Assembly: GCF_000442645.1 (NCBI RefSeq)
Contig: NC_021915.1
Location: 2,666,001 to 2,730,000 of the forward strand
Length of the DNA: 64,000 nt
DNA from: Corynebacterium maris DSM 45190
GTDB taxonomy: Bacteria > Actinomycetota > Actinomycetes > Mycobacteriales > Mycobacteriaceae
Direction: 5' to 3'
A model generated the notes under the pieces. That model did not search any database, was not told where the DNA came from, and saw nothing but the letters and a program-made list of their open reading frames with translations. The stretch's first letter is position 1. Each line of letters begins with the position of its first letter. Shown here piece by piece: positions 53,964 to 62,804 of the stretch. The position numbers and the translations under genes are program-made.

Positions 53964-55135
53964 CGACCTCCACTGTGCCCCCGACGACCACGACCCGCCG
54001 CCGCGCGACCTTCAACACGTTGACCGTGTCTTCCGTGCGCCCGCTCACCGACTCTTCCGTCGAGGTCACCTTCGACATTCCCGAGGAGCTGCGCGAGGAC
54101 TACAACTACCTGCCGGGTCAGTACGTGGCTCTGCGCCGCGACTTCGACGGCCAGGAAGTCCGTCGCTCCTACTCCATCTGCGACGTCTCTGACCCGACAA
54201 AGATCAGCGTGGCCATCAAGAAGGACCTGGGCGGGTTGTTTTCCACCTGGGCCAACGAGGAGCTGACCCCGGGCATGACCATGGAGGTGATGAACCCGCA
54301 GGGCGCGTTCACCCCCAAGATACACATGACCAGCATGAACGAACCGGAGAAACTGGTCGACGAGCAGGCCGCGCGCACCGACCGCGCGCACATCGTCTCC
54401 TTCGCCGCCGGCTCGGGCATCACCCCGGTGATGTCCATCTCCCAGGCTTTCCTCGACCGCACCGAGGACGCCACCGTCGAGCTGGTCTACTCCAACAAGG
54501 GCCAAAACGACGTCATGTTCGCCGAGGAGATCGGCGATCTGAAGGACAAGTACCCCACGCGCCTGGCCGCGCACCACATCCTGACCCGGGAAAGCCGCGC
54601 CAACCCGCTGTACTCCGGCCGCCTGGACCAGGAAAAGCTGGACGTCCTGCTCGACCGGATCATTAACGTCGACTCCGTCGACGAGTGGTTCCTCTGCGGC
54701 CCCTTCGAGTACGTGCAGCTCATCCGCGACACGCTGGCCGCCCGCGGCGTGCCGGCCGAGCGCGTGCGCTTCGAACTGTTCACCACCGGGGATCCGGGCA
54801 AGGGCCCGTCGCCCGCCCGTGGCCGCCAGATCGAGATCAAGTCCGACGAAGAGACCGTCACCCTCAGCTTCCACTTGGAGGGCACGGACTCCACCGTCGA
54901 GTCCCCGGTCTCCGCGAACGAGACCGTGCTCAACGCCGCGCTGCGGTCCCGCCCGGACGTGCCTTACGCCTGTGCCGGCGGCGTGTGCGGCACCTGCCGC
55001 GCCAAGGTCGTCGAAGGCGACTTCGAGATGGACGAGAACTACGCGCTGGAACCCGATGAAATCGAGGCCGGCTACGTCCTGACCTGCCAGACCCGCCCGA
55101 AGGGCAAGAACCTCACCGTCGACTTCGACGCCTAA
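53960..55135 (+). CDS. paaE: 1,2-phenylacetyl-CoA epoxidase reductase subunit PaaE
   Basis: A 391-residue electron-transfer protein. It has an N-terminal FAD domain (YLPGQYVALRRDFDGQEVRRSYSIC), a middle NAD(P)H domain (SFAAGSGITPVMSI, then WFLCGPFEYVQLI), and a C-terminal plant-type [2Fe-2S] ferredoxin with CAGGVCGTCRAKVVEG and a final LTCQ ligand. It passes electrons from NADPH to PaaA. ATG 53960 overlaps the paaD stop by 4 bp (ATGA). Confidence 0.95.
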   Translation: MTTSTVPPTTTTRRRATFNTLTVSSVRPLTDSSVEVTFDIPEELREDYNYLPGQYVALRRDFDGQEVRRSYSICDVSDPTKISVAIKKDLGGLFSTWANEELTPGMTMEVMNPQGAFTPKIHMTSMNEPEKLVDEQAARTDRAHIVSFAAGSGITPVMSISQAFLDRTEDATVELVYSNKGQNDVMFAEEIGDLKDKYPTRLAAHHILTRESRANPLYSGRLDQEKLDVLLDRIINVDSVDEWFLCGPFEYVQLIRDTLAARGVPAERVRFELFTTGDPGKGPSPARGRQIEIKSDEETVTLSFHLEGTDSTVESPVSANETVLNAALRSRPDVPYACAGGVCGTCRAKVVEGDFEMDENYALEPDEIEAGYVLTCQTRPKGKNLTVDFDA

Positions 55136-55163
55136 CCCATCCGACTCCCTGGAGGATCCCCAC

Positions 55164-55940
55164 ATGATCGACGTCCACGTTGACTCGCACAGTGCGGTCG
55201 CCGAGATCGTGCTCAACAACCCGGCCGCACGCAACGCCCTGACCGAGGCGGACCTGGCCGAACTCTCCGCCGCTTACACCGAGGCGGAATCCGCCGGCGT
55301 GCGCGCGCTGGTGCTGCGCGGCGAAGGCAAGGGCTTCAGCGCCGGACGCAACATCAAGGGCCTGGACCCGGCGGACGACGACGCCACCGATTACCTGGCC
55401 AACAAAGTCACGCCGGTGCTCAAGCAGATGAGCCAGTTTCCGGCCCCGACGTTTGCGGCCGTCCACGGCGCCTGCCTGGGCGTGGGCCTGGGCCTGGCGA
55501 TCGCCACCGACGTCGTCTACGTCGCCGAGGACGCCAAGATCGGCTCGCCCTTCGCCAACTTGGGCGCGACCTTGGATTCCGGCGGCCACCACCTGTTCAC
55601 CGAGCGCCTCGGCGCGCACCGCACGATGGATCTGATCATCACCGGTGACCTGCTCTCCGGCGCTGAAGCGGTGCAGGCGGGGTTGTTCTCCCGCGCGGTG
55701 CCGGCCGAGGAGCTGGTGGACTTCACCCGGCAGCGCGCGGCCTCCGCCGCCCGGGGCGCCACCCAGGCGTTTTTGGCCAGCCGCCGGCTCGTCCACGACA
55801 TCCGCGACGAATCCGTGGGTCTGTGGGCGAGCGTCGACAAGGAAAACGTCGAGCAGGGTCGCCTGTGCTCCACCGAGGACTACGCCGAAGGCTTCGCGGC
55901 CTTCAACGCCAAGCGCGCGCCCGCTTTCGCGGGCCGCTGA
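55164..55940 (+). CDS. paaG: 1,2-epoxyphenylacetyl-CoA isomerase PaaG
   Basis: A 258-residue crotonase-fold enzyme that converts the ring epoxide to the oxepin form. CoA-binding and oxyanion motifs are GEGKGFSAGRNIKGL and HGACLGVGLGLAIATDVVYVA. The position used by hydratases (second catalytic Glu) is not Glu, while an Asp is present in LGATLDSGGHHLF, as in PaaG isomerases, so I assign PaaG rather than PaaF. GGAGG precedes ATG 55164. Confidence 0.85.
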   Translation: MIDVHVDSHSAVAEIVLNNPAARNALTEADLAELSAAYTEAESAGVRALVLRGEGKGFSAGRNIKGLDPADDDATDYLANKVTPVLKQMSQFPAPTFAAVHGACLGVGLGLAIATDVVYVAEDAKIGSPFANLGATLDSGGHHLFTERLGAHRTMDLIITGDLLSGAEAVQAGLFSRAVPAEELVDFTRQRAASAARGATQAFLASRRLVHDIRDESVGLWASVDKENVEQGRLCSTEDYAEGFAAFNAKRAPAFAGR

Positions 55941-56004
55941 CCCGCCCACCCCACACCCACCCCTTTCATTCCTGAGCCTGTTTTAGCGAGGAGAGTTTCC
56001 GTTC

Positions 56005-57210
56005 ATGAGTAACCCGAACGCTTACCTGGTATCCGGCCGACGCACCCCCGTCGGCCGCTACGGCGGAGCATTGTCCTCTGTCCGGCCCGATGACCTGGCC
56101 GCCCTGACCATCCGCGCCGTGATCGAAGAGTCCGGCGTCGACCCCGCGGCCGTAGACGAGGTCATCTTAGGCAACGCCAACGGCGCCGGCGAGGAAAACC
56201 GCAACGTCGCCCGCATGGCGTGGCTGCTGGCCGGTTACCCCGACACGGTCCCCGGCATCACCGTCAACCGCCTGTGCGCCTCCGGCATGTCCGCCATCGC
56301 GCAGGCCGCCGCCATGATCAAGACCGGTGAGGCGGACGTCGTCGTCGCCGGCGGCGTGGAGTCCATGTCGCGCGCGCCTTGGGTGACCGAAAAGCCCACC
56401 ACGGCCTTCGCCAAGCCCGGCGAGGTCTTCGACACCTCGATCGGCTGGCGCTTCACCAACCCGGTGTTTCAGGCCCAGGAGAAGACGACCTTCTCCATGC
56501 CGGAGACCGCCGAGGAGGTCGCCCGCGTGCGCGACGTCAGCCGCGCGGACGCCGACGCTTTCGCCGCGCAGTCGCAGGCTAAGGCGACGGCCGCTATCGA
56601 GGAAGGCCGCTTCGACGCCGAGATCGTGCCCGTGGAGGTCACCGACCGCAAGGGCAACGTCACGGTCGTGGACACCGACGAAGGCCCGCGCCCCGGCACC
56701 ACCGAAGACGCGCTGTCCAAGCTGCGCCCGGTGGTCAAGGGCGGAGAGGTGGTCACCGCCGGCAACTCCTCCTCGCTCAACGACGGCGCCTCCGCCATCC
56801 TCGTCTGCTCCGAGGCGGCCATCGAGCGCTTCGGCCTTAAGGCACGTGCCCGGGTCGTCGGCGCCGCCAACGCCGGGCTCGCCCCCGAGATCATGGGCTT
56901 AGGTCCGGTCCCGGCGACCCGCAAGCTGAGCGAACGCATCGGTTGGTCGGTCCAAGACTTCGACGCCGTCGAGCTCAACGAGGCCTTTGCCACCCAGTCG
57001 CTGGCCTGCATGCGCGAACTCGAGCTCGACCCGGAGAAAGTCAACCGTTGGGGCGGGGCGATCGCGCTCGGCCACCCGCTGGGATCTTCCGGCTCCCGCC
57101 TCACCATCACCCTGCTCAACCGCCTCGAGGCGGAGGGCGGGACGAAGGGCCTGGCCACCATGTGCGTGGGCGTCGGCCAGGGCTCCGCCATCGCGATTGA
57201 AAGGGTGTAA
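56005..57210 (+). CDS. paaJ: 3-oxoadipyl-CoA thiolase PaaJ
   Basis: A 401-residue thiolase that cleaves 3-oxoadipyl-CoA to succinyl-CoA and acetyl-CoA, the last step. The acylated Cys is in NRLCASGMSAI (about residue 91). The His of GHPLGSSGSRL and the second Cys in TMCVGVGQGSAIA complete the active site. N-terminal SGRRTPVGRYGGALSS is typical of PaaJ/PcaF. It starts at ATG 56005 with GAGGAG upstream. Confidence 0.93.
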   Translation: MSNPNAYLVSGRRTPVGRYGGALSSVRPDDLAALTIRAVIEESGVDPAAVDEVILGNANGAGEENRNVARMAWLLAGYPDTVPGITVNRLCASGMSAIAQAAAMIKTGEADVVVAGGVESMSRAPWVTEKPTTAFAKPGEVFDTSIGWRFTNPVFQAQEKTTFSMPETAEEVARVRDVSRADADAFAAQSQAKATAAIEEGRFDAEIVPVEVTDRKGNVTVVDTDEGPRPGTTEDALSKLRPVVKGGEVVTAGNSSSLNDGASAILVCSEAAIERFGLKARARVVGAANAGLAPEIMGLGPVPATRKLSERIGWSVQDFDAVELNEAFATQSLACMRELELDPEKVNRWGGAIALGHPLGSSGSRLTITLLNRLEAEGGTKGLATMCVGVGQGSAIAIERV

Positions 57211-57216
57211 TTGACC

Positions 57217-57990
57217 ATGACCGTCACCACCGCCACCGAGTTCACCTCCCTGATCTTCGAGGAGACCGAGGACCGCGTCACCGTCCGGCTCAACCGCCCG
57301 GAGGTGCGCAACGCCATCGACGACACCATGGTCGCCGAGCTGCACGAGGTCTGCGCGCGTCTCGAGAACGACCCCAAGATCCTGATCATCACCGGCTGCG
57401 AAGCAGGCGGCAAGGGGATCTTCGTCTCCGGCGCCGACATCGGCCAGCTACGCGAGCGCCGCCGCGACGACGCGTTGCGCGGCATCAACAACACCGTGTT
57501 CAACCGCATCGCCGAACTGCCCTCGCCCGTGATCGCCGCCGTCGACGGCTTCGCCCTCGGCGGGGGCCTGGAGCTCGCGCTGGCCGCGGACTTCCGGGTC
57601 GCCACCGAGCGCGCGAAGTTCGGTCAGCCGGAGACCGGCCTGGGCATCATCGCCGCCGCCGGCGGGCTGTGGCGCCTGCGCAAGCTCGTCGGCGAGGCCT
57701 TGGCCAAGGAGATTCTGCTGGCCGGGCGCATCCTCGACGGCGCCGAAGCCCGGGACGCGAGCCTGGTCAACGAGATCCACGCCCCCGAAGAGCTGCTCGA
57801 CGGCGCCCAGGCGTTCGCCGACCGCATCGCCAAGCAGGACCCGCTGGCCGTGCGCATCTCCAAGGCCGTGATGGCCATGCCGGAGTCCGCGCACCCGGCC
57901 GTCGACAACATCGCCCAGGCCGTGCTGTTTGAGTCGGACGCCAAGTTCGACCGCATGCAGGCCTTCCTCGACCGCAAGAAGAACCGTTAA
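57217..57990 (+). CDS. paaF: 2,3-dehydroadipyl-CoA hydratase PaaF
   Basis: A 257-residue crotonase. Both catalytic glutamates are in place: GFALGGGLELALAADFRVA and FGQPETGLGIIAAAGGLWRL, so it is a hydratase. It hydrates dehydroadipyl-CoA to 3-hydroxyadipyl-CoA. The start is ATG 57217; TTG 57211, immediately after the paaJ stop and with better spacing to GAAAGGG, is a real alternative that adds two residues. Confidence 0.88.
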   Translation: MTVTTATEFTSLIFEETEDRVTVRLNRPEVRNAIDDTMVAELHEVCARLENDPKILIITGCEAGGKGIFVSGADIGQLRERRRDDALRGINNTVFNRIAELPSPVIAAVDGFALGGGLELALAADFRVATERAKFGQPETGLGIIAAAGGLWRLRKLVGEALAKEILLAGRILDGAEARDASLVNEIHAPEELLDGAQAFADRIAKQDPLAVRISKAVMAMPESAHPAVDNIAQAVLFESDAKFDRMQAFLDRKKNR

Positions 57991-58004
57991 AGGAGACCAG
58001 CCCC

Positions 58005-58880
58005 ATGACGACTCAGACCACCACCCAGACCCTGCCCACCGATCTGTCCGTCCCCGCCCGCGTCGGCGTGCTCGGCGGCGGCCGCATGGGGGCGGGCATC
58101 GCCCACTCCTTCCTCGCGGCCGGCGCGCACGTCACCGTCGTGGACATCAATGAGGACGCCACCGACGCCGCCCGCGAACGCATCATCCGCGACACGGAGG
58201 GCTCTATCAAGCGCGGCGCGGCGGGCACCGTCGACGAGTGGCTCTCCCGCCTGAGCACCTCCACCGATCACGCGGCCTTTACCGGCCTGCCGCTGGTGGT
58301 GGAGGCGGTGCCGGAGTCCATGGAGTTGAAGGCATCGTCCTTCGCCAAGATCGCGGAGGTCGCCCCAGAGGCCGTGATCGCCACGAACACCTCTTCGCTG
58401 TCGGTCTCCGACTTGGCGTTGACCGTCGGCAACGACGTGATCGGGCTGCACTTCTTCAACCCGGTCCCGGCGTCGAAGCTGGTGGAGATCGTCGTCGCCG
58501 ACTCCACCCCCGCCCCGCTCGTGGAACAGGCGCGCACCTGGGTCTCCGGGCTGGGCAAAACCCCGATCGTCGTCGCCGACGCCCCCGGGTTCGCGTCCTC
58601 GCGCCTGGGCGTGGCCATCGCGTTGGAGGCCATCCGCATGGTCGAGGAGGACGTGGCCAGTCCGCAGGACATCGACAACGCGATGGTGCTGGGTTACAAG
58701 TTCCCGGTGGGCCCGTTGGCGCTGACCGACATCGTCGGGCTGGACGTGCGCCTGGGCATCGCCGAGTACCTGGAGTCGACCCTGGGCGAGCGTTTCGCTC
58801 CGCCACAGCTGATGCGCGACATGGTCGCCCGCGGGGAGCTCGGTCGCAAGGCCGGCAAGGGTTTCTATGACTACAACTGA
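58005..58880 (+). CDS. paaH: 3-hydroxyadipyl-CoA dehydrogenase PaaH
   Basis: A 291-residue NAD-dependent dehydrogenase that oxidises 3-hydroxyadipyl-CoA to 3-oxoadipyl-CoA. It has the Rossmann motif VGVLGGGRMGAGIAHSF (about 20-36), the Asp of VVDINEDA, the catalytic GLHFFNPVPASKLVEIV (His/Asn region) and DAPGFASSRLG, and ends in AGKGFYDYN. AAAGGAGA precedes ATG 58005. It is the last gene of the paaI-paaH run and abuts a convergent thioesterase gene. Confidence 0.93.
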   Translation: MTTQTTTQTLPTDLSVPARVGVLGGGRMGAGIAHSFLAAGAHVTVVDINEDATDAARERIIRDTEGSIKRGAAGTVDEWLSRLSTSTDHAAFTGLPLVVEAVPESMELKASSFAKIAEVAPEAVIATNTSSLSVSDLALTVGNDVIGLHFFNPVPASKLVEIVVADSTPAPLVEQARTWVSGLGKTPIVVADAPGFASSRLGVAIALEAIRMVEEDVASPQDIDNAMVLGYKFPVGPLALTDIVGLDVRLGIAEYLESTLGERFAPPQLMRDMVARGELGRKAGKGFYDYN

Positions 58881-58881
58881 G

Positions 58882-59277
58882 TCACCGCTTATCGACGATG
58901 GCGTTGGTGATCCGCGCCGTGCACAGCCGTCGGCCGGCGTCGTCCTCGATGACGATCTCGTGGCTGGTCAGACGCCTGCCGAGCCGGATCGCCGTGGCCG
59001 TGGCCGTCACCGTGCCCTCGTGGCCGGAGGCGTGGTGGGTGGCGTTGACGTCCACCCCCACCGCCGCTTTGCCCATCGTCGAGGCATGAATCACCGCGGC
59101 CCAGGACCCCACGGCCTCGGCCAGGGCGACCATCCCCCCGCCGTGCAGCAGTCCCAGGGACTGCCGGTTGCCGTCGATCGGCATCGTCGCCACCACCCGT
59201 TTGGCCGACTGTTCCAGCACTTTCACGCCCATTTTCTCGTCGAGCTCGCCGAGTTCGATCGTCCAGACATCAGCCAT
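58882..59277 (-). CDS. Hotdog-fold acyl-CoA thioesterase, YdiI/MenI type
   Basis: A 131-residue thioesterase of the PaaI superfamily. LLHGGGMVALAEAVGSWAAV carries the Glu characteristic of the YdiI/EntH/4-hydroxybenzoyl-CoA type, and VDVNATHHASGHEGTV is the second family motif. It differs from the PaaI encoded at 50.7 kb, which has an Asp instead. It may hydrolyse aromatic or ring-opened CoA esters. It is divergent from paaZ, sharing a 144-bp gap with the PaaR-type operator, and so may be co-regulated. Confidence 0.85.
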   Translation of the reverse strand: MADVWTIELGELDEKMGVKVLEQSAKRVVATMPIDGNRQSLGLLHGGGMVALAEAVGSWAAVIHASTMGKAAVGVDVNATHHASGHEGTVTATATAIRLGRRLTSHEIVIEDDAGRRLCTARITNAIVDKR

Positions 59278-59314
59278 TAGTCCTACCCCTTCTCTTTGAT
59301 TTTCCTGCGGGGGG

Positions 59315-59370
59315 TTACAGATTCCGCCCGCGGACTTATACTAGCCATAATTCCTGACCGTCCGGTCGGT
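59315..59370 (+). promoter_or_regulatory. paaZ promoter and PaaR-type operator
   Basis: TATACT (59337-59342), with a weak TTACAG (59315-59320) at 16 bp, precedes the palindrome ACCGTCCGGTCGGT (59357-59370, flanked by GAC.../...GTC). The operator lies 14 bp downstream of the -10 box. Confidence 0.65.
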
Positions 59371-59421
59371 CACTTAATCCGATCGGGTCAGGACCACGCA
59401 TTACCCCGGAAGGACCACACC

Positions 59422-61509
59422 ATGACTGCGATTCTCACCGACACCCTCGTCCCCTCCTACCTGAGCGGCCAGTGGACCAGCCCGGCCGAAGGCGCCCGCG
59501 CCAAGGACGTCCTCGACGCCAGCACCGGCGAGGTCGCCGCCCGTGTCAGCGCCGAGGGCCTCGACATCGCCGGCGCCGTCGATTACGCCCGCACCGTCGG
59601 CCAGGCCAACCTGCGCGAGCTGACGATCCACGAACGCGCCGGCATCATCAAGCAGCTGGCCATGCACCTCAACGACAACAAGGACGAGCTCTACCGCCTG
59701 GCGGCCAAGGCCGGCGCCACCGCCCGCGACAACGGCGTCGACGTCGACGGCGGCATCTCCACGATGTTCGTCTTCTCCTCCAAGGCCCGTCGCGAACTGC
59801 CGAACTCCACCGTCATCGTCGACGGCAACACCGAGGTCCTCTCCCGCGACGGCAGCTTCCTGGGCACCCACGTCTACACCACGATGACCGGCGCGGCCGT
59901 GCAGATCAACGCCTTCAACTTCCCCGTCTGGGGCATGCTGGAAAAGTTCGCGCCCGCCTTCATCGCCGGCATGCCGACGGTGGTCAAGCCCGCCACGCCC
60001 ACCGGCTACATCAGCCAGGCCTGCGTGCGCCTGATGCTCGACTCCGGCCTGCTGCCGGAAGGCTCGCTGCAGATCATCTCCGGCTCCGCCCATGACCTGC
60101 TGGACCACCTGGACTACCGCGACCACGTCGCGTTCACCGGTTCCGCGCAGACGGCGGCCACCCTGCGCTCCCACGAAGCCGTCCAGCAGCGCGGCCTGCG
60201 CTTCACCGCCGAGGCCGACTCCCTCAACGCCGCCATCCTGGGCGAGGACGCCGCTCCGGGCACCCCGGAATTCGACCTCTACGTCAAGGCCGTGTTCAAC
60301 GAGGTCACCTCCAAGGCCGGCCAGAAGTGCACCGCGGTGCGCCGCGCGATCGTGCCCGCCGCCCACGCCCAGGCCGTGGCCGAGGCACTGGCCACCCGCC
60401 TCAACGAGAAGGTCGTGGCCGGCGACCCGCGCGCCGAGGGCACCACCATGGGCCCGCTGGTCTCCGTGGACCAGGCCCAGGACGTCGCCGAGGCGACCCA
60501 GAAGCTCATCGACGCCGGCGGCCAGGTCATCACCGGCGGCCCGGAGCACGCCGACGGCGCTTTCTTCGCTCCGACCGTCCTGCTGTTCGACGACGCAGAC
60601 ACCGACGCCGCGCACTCCGTCGAGGCCTTCGGCCCGGTCGTCTCGGTGCTGGGCTACCAGGACACCGAGGACGCGGTCCGCCTCGCCGCCCGCGGCGAGG
60701 GCTCGCTGGTCGCCTCCGTCGTCACGCACGACAACGAGATCGCCGCCCGCATCGGCCTGGGCATCGCCTCCCACCACGGCCGCCTTCACTTCCTGGACCG
60801 CGACGACGCGAAGACCTCCACCGGCCACGGCTCCCCGCTGCCGCACCTCGTGCACGGCGGACCGGGCCGCGCCGGCGGCGGCGAGGAGCTCGGCGGCGTA
60901 CGCGCCATCAAGCACTACATGCAGCGCACCGCCCTGCAGGGCACCCCGAACCACCTGACCGCCGTGACCGGCCAGTGGCACCGCGGCGCCGACGTCCAGC
61001 GCGTCACCCGCACGGAGGTCGAGGCCGGCACCGCCGAGCACCCCTTCCGCAAGGACGGCGCCACCCTGCGCCTCGGCGACCAGTTCGCCTCCGACCCGCG
61101 CGAGGTCACGATGCAGGAAATCCTGGACTTCGCGGAGACCACCGGCGACAAGTTCTACGCCCACGTCGACCAGGAGGCCGCCCAGGCCAACCCGTTCTTC
61201 CCGGACCGCGTCGCCCACGGCTACCTGCTGGTCTCCTGGGGCGCCGGGCTGTTCGTCGAGCCGGCCCCGGGCCCGGTGCTGGCCAACTACGGCCTGGAGA
61301 ACCTGCGCTTCACCCAGCCGGTCACGGCCGGGGACACGGTGCGCATCGAGCTGACCGCCAAGCGCATCACCCCGCGCGTGACCGACGACTACGCCGAGGT
61401 CGTCTGGGACGCGGCCATCCTCAACCAGGACGACGAACTGGTGGCCACCTACGACGTGCTCACCCTGAACGAGAAGGTCAACACCACCTACGCGAACTGG
61501 GACAAGTAG
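59422..61509 (+). CDS. paaZ: Bifunctional oxepin-CoA hydrolase/aldehyde dehydrogenase PaaZ
   Basis: A 695-residue fusion that opens the oxepin-CoA ring and oxidises the resulting aldehyde. The N-terminal aldehyde dehydrogenase (about 1-530) has AFNFPVWGMLEKFAPAF, VAFTGSAQTAATL and the catalytic Cys in GQKCTAVRR. The C-terminal MaoC-like hydratase (about 545-690) has the active-site pattern FYAHVDQEAAQANPFF, then VAHGYLLVSWGAGLFV. Both halves look intact, with no frameshift. GGAAGGA precedes ATG 59422. It is a single transcription unit ending at a strong terminator, with its own PaaR-type operator. Confidence 0.95.
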   Translation: MTAILTDTLVPSYLSGQWTSPAEGARAKDVLDASTGEVAARVSAEGLDIAGAVDYARTVGQANLRELTIHERAGIIKQLAMHLNDNKDELYRLAAKAGATARDNGVDVDGGISTMFVFSSKARRELPNSTVIVDGNTEVLSRDGSFLGTHVYTTMTGAAVQINAFNFPVWGMLEKFAPAFIAGMPTVVKPATPTGYISQACVRLMLDSGLLPEGSLQIISGSAHDLLDHLDYRDHVAFTGSAQTAATLRSHEAVQQRGLRFTAEADSLNAAILGEDAAPGTPEFDLYVKAVFNEVTSKAGQKCTAVRRAIVPAAHAQAVAEALATRLNEKVVAGDPRAEGTTMGPLVSVDQAQDVAEATQKLIDAGGQVITGGPEHADGAFFAPTVLLFDDADTDAAHSVEAFGPVVSVLGYQDTEDAVRLAARGEGSLVASVVTHDNEIAARIGLGIASHHGRLHFLDRDDAKTSTGHGSPLPHLVHGGPGRAGGGEELGGVRAIKHYMQRTALQGTPNHLTAVTGQWHRGADVQRVTRTEVEAGTAEHPFRKDGATLRLGDQFASDPREVTMQEILDFAETTGDKFYAHVDQEAAQANPFFPDRVAHGYLLVSWGAGLFVEPAPGPVLANYGLENLRFTQPVTAGDTVRIELTAKRITPRVTDDYAEVVWDAAILNQDDELVATYDVLTLNEKVNTTYANWDK

Positions 61510-61532
61510 CCCCGACGAGCGTCTGACCGCCC

Positions 61533-61562
61533 ACACCCCCGCGCCTGCCGCGGGGGTGTTTC
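61533..61562 (+). terminator. Terminator of paaZ
   Basis: ACACCCCCGCG (61533-61543) pairs perfectly with CGCGGGGGTGT (61549-61559) around CCTGC, followed by TTCG. It begins 23 bp after the stop. Confidence 0.8.
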
Positions 61563-61798
61563 GCTGCGTGGTCCAAGGCACTGCCTGGCTGCCGGGACGC
61601 AATGAGAGAAGCTAAAACGTCTGTGCTCTCAATGATCAGATTTTCCAATCATTGTGTTTTCCATCGCAACAATCCGGCCCCCACCAGCGTGAACTCATAT
61701 AATTACAGGTCACCCACGATGGAAGCAGCCAATTATGGAGTCACCCCTGAGGCTCGGGGCCGGAATTCAGGCTCTTCGCCGCTCGTCAGCGCTGCCCC
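61563..61798. other. AT-richer intergenic stretch without a gene
   Basis: About 235 bp between the paaZ terminator and the convergent winged-helix gene. It is richer in A and T than its surroundings and contains a short inverted repeat, CAATGAT (61629-61635) with ATCATTG (61648-61654). I see no convincing coding frame, tRNA or promoter. Confidence 0.5.
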
Positions 61799-62773
61799 TC
61801 AGCCGACGTCCCTGCCCACCGCCACGCCGTCCTCGACCACGAAAGGCCAGCTCAATCCGTTTTTGGTGAGCACCTGCGGGCGCAGCTCCTCGGGCAGGGC
61901 ATAAGATTTATCAGCGTAGCCGAGCAGGTACTCGTCGAAGGCGGGCAGGCGGTAGGTCGCGGCGAGGGCGGCCTCGAGCTCTTCGGCGGTCACCGCCTCC
62001 TGCCACGCGCCCAGCCAGTAGGTCTCCCCGCCGGCGGAGACCTCGAGGACGTCTTCCGCCGCGTCGAGCCCGGCCCGCAGCACGCGCGATCCCAGGCCGG
62101 TCCACCAGACCAGGTCCTTCATCGTCGCCGGGCCGTGGGAGTGCAGATAGCGGGTCAGCAGCAGACCCAGCGCCTGATCGGGGTCGGGGTCGTTCTGGGC
62201 GACGCGCAGGGCGTCCAGGTGCAGGAAAGTTTCCGTCTTGCCTTGCCGGGGGCCTTGGACGACGTCGCCTTCGCGGCCGAAGGTCCGGATCAGGTACGGC
62301 CCTCGCCCGTCCGTCGGATCGACCCCGGCGGCGGCGAAGGTCTGATAGACGGCGGGGCGGGTGAGCGGGCCGTCGGCAAGCAGGGCGTCATGCAGGGCTC
62401 GGCGGGCGGTGGCCACGTCCTCGGGACTGAGCCCGAGCGCCGCGAAACGGGTGGCGGTGGACCGGGCCACGCGCGGGTTGCCCAACCGCAGCATCCACCG
62501 GGCGTCGGCGGTGGGGATGAAATGTAAGGTGCCGCGCTGCGGCCAGCACCGGACGACCTCGTGCTCGGCCACGGCCTTGAGCACCGCCTCCTCCCCATAC
62601 CCGGCGCGCAGGCCCAGGGCCCGAATCCCGGCGTCGTAGGTTTGTCCCTGCACCGCGCCCATCCAGCGGATGACCTCCGCGACGGTGCCGGGTCGTGGGC
62701 GGGCGGCGGTGGGGGCGAGTGCCTGGGCGATGAGGCGGCGGGCGCGCAGCTCAGCGGGGCGGGAGAGATCCAT
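61799..62773 (-). CDS. AlkZ/YcaQ-like winged-helix protein, possible DNA glycosylase
   Basis: A 324-residue protein of the HTH_42 (DUF1006) family. After a basic N-terminus the first wing contains IRWMGAVQGQTYDAGIRALGLR; the Q-x-Q triplet (VQGQ) matches the catalytic motif of AlkZ, which unhooks DNA crosslinks in antibiotic producers, and of related proteins. ARRLIAQAL, VVRCWPQRGTLHFI and LPAFDEYLLGYADKS are further family motifs. Substrate specificity is unknown, and not all members are proven enzymes. ATG 62773 is used. Confidence 0.75.
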   Translation of the reverse strand: MDLSRPAELRARRLIAQALAPTAARPRPGTVAEVIRWMGAVQGQTYDAGIRALGLRAGYGEEAVLKAVAEHEVVRCWPQRGTLHFIPTADARWMLRLGNPRVARSTATRFAALGLSPEDVATARRALHDALLADGPLTRPAVYQTFAAAGVDPTDGRGPYLIRTFGREGDVVQGPRQGKTETFLHLDALRVAQNDPDPDQALGLLLTRYLHSHGPATMKDLVWWTGLGSRVLRAGLDAAEDVLEVSAGGETYWLGAWQEAVTAEELEAALAATYRLPAFDEYLLGYADKSYALPEELRPQVLTKNGLSWPFVVEDGVAVGRDVG

Positions 62774-62804
62774 GCCGGCCAGGGTAGCCAGAAAGCAGCG
62801 GGGT

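Noticed and set aside
55164..57990. The two crotonase genes being redundant PaaF copies
   Set aside because: The catalytic residues differ: the 55-kb protein lacks the hydratase glutamates and has the PaaG Asp; the 57-kb protein has both glutamates.
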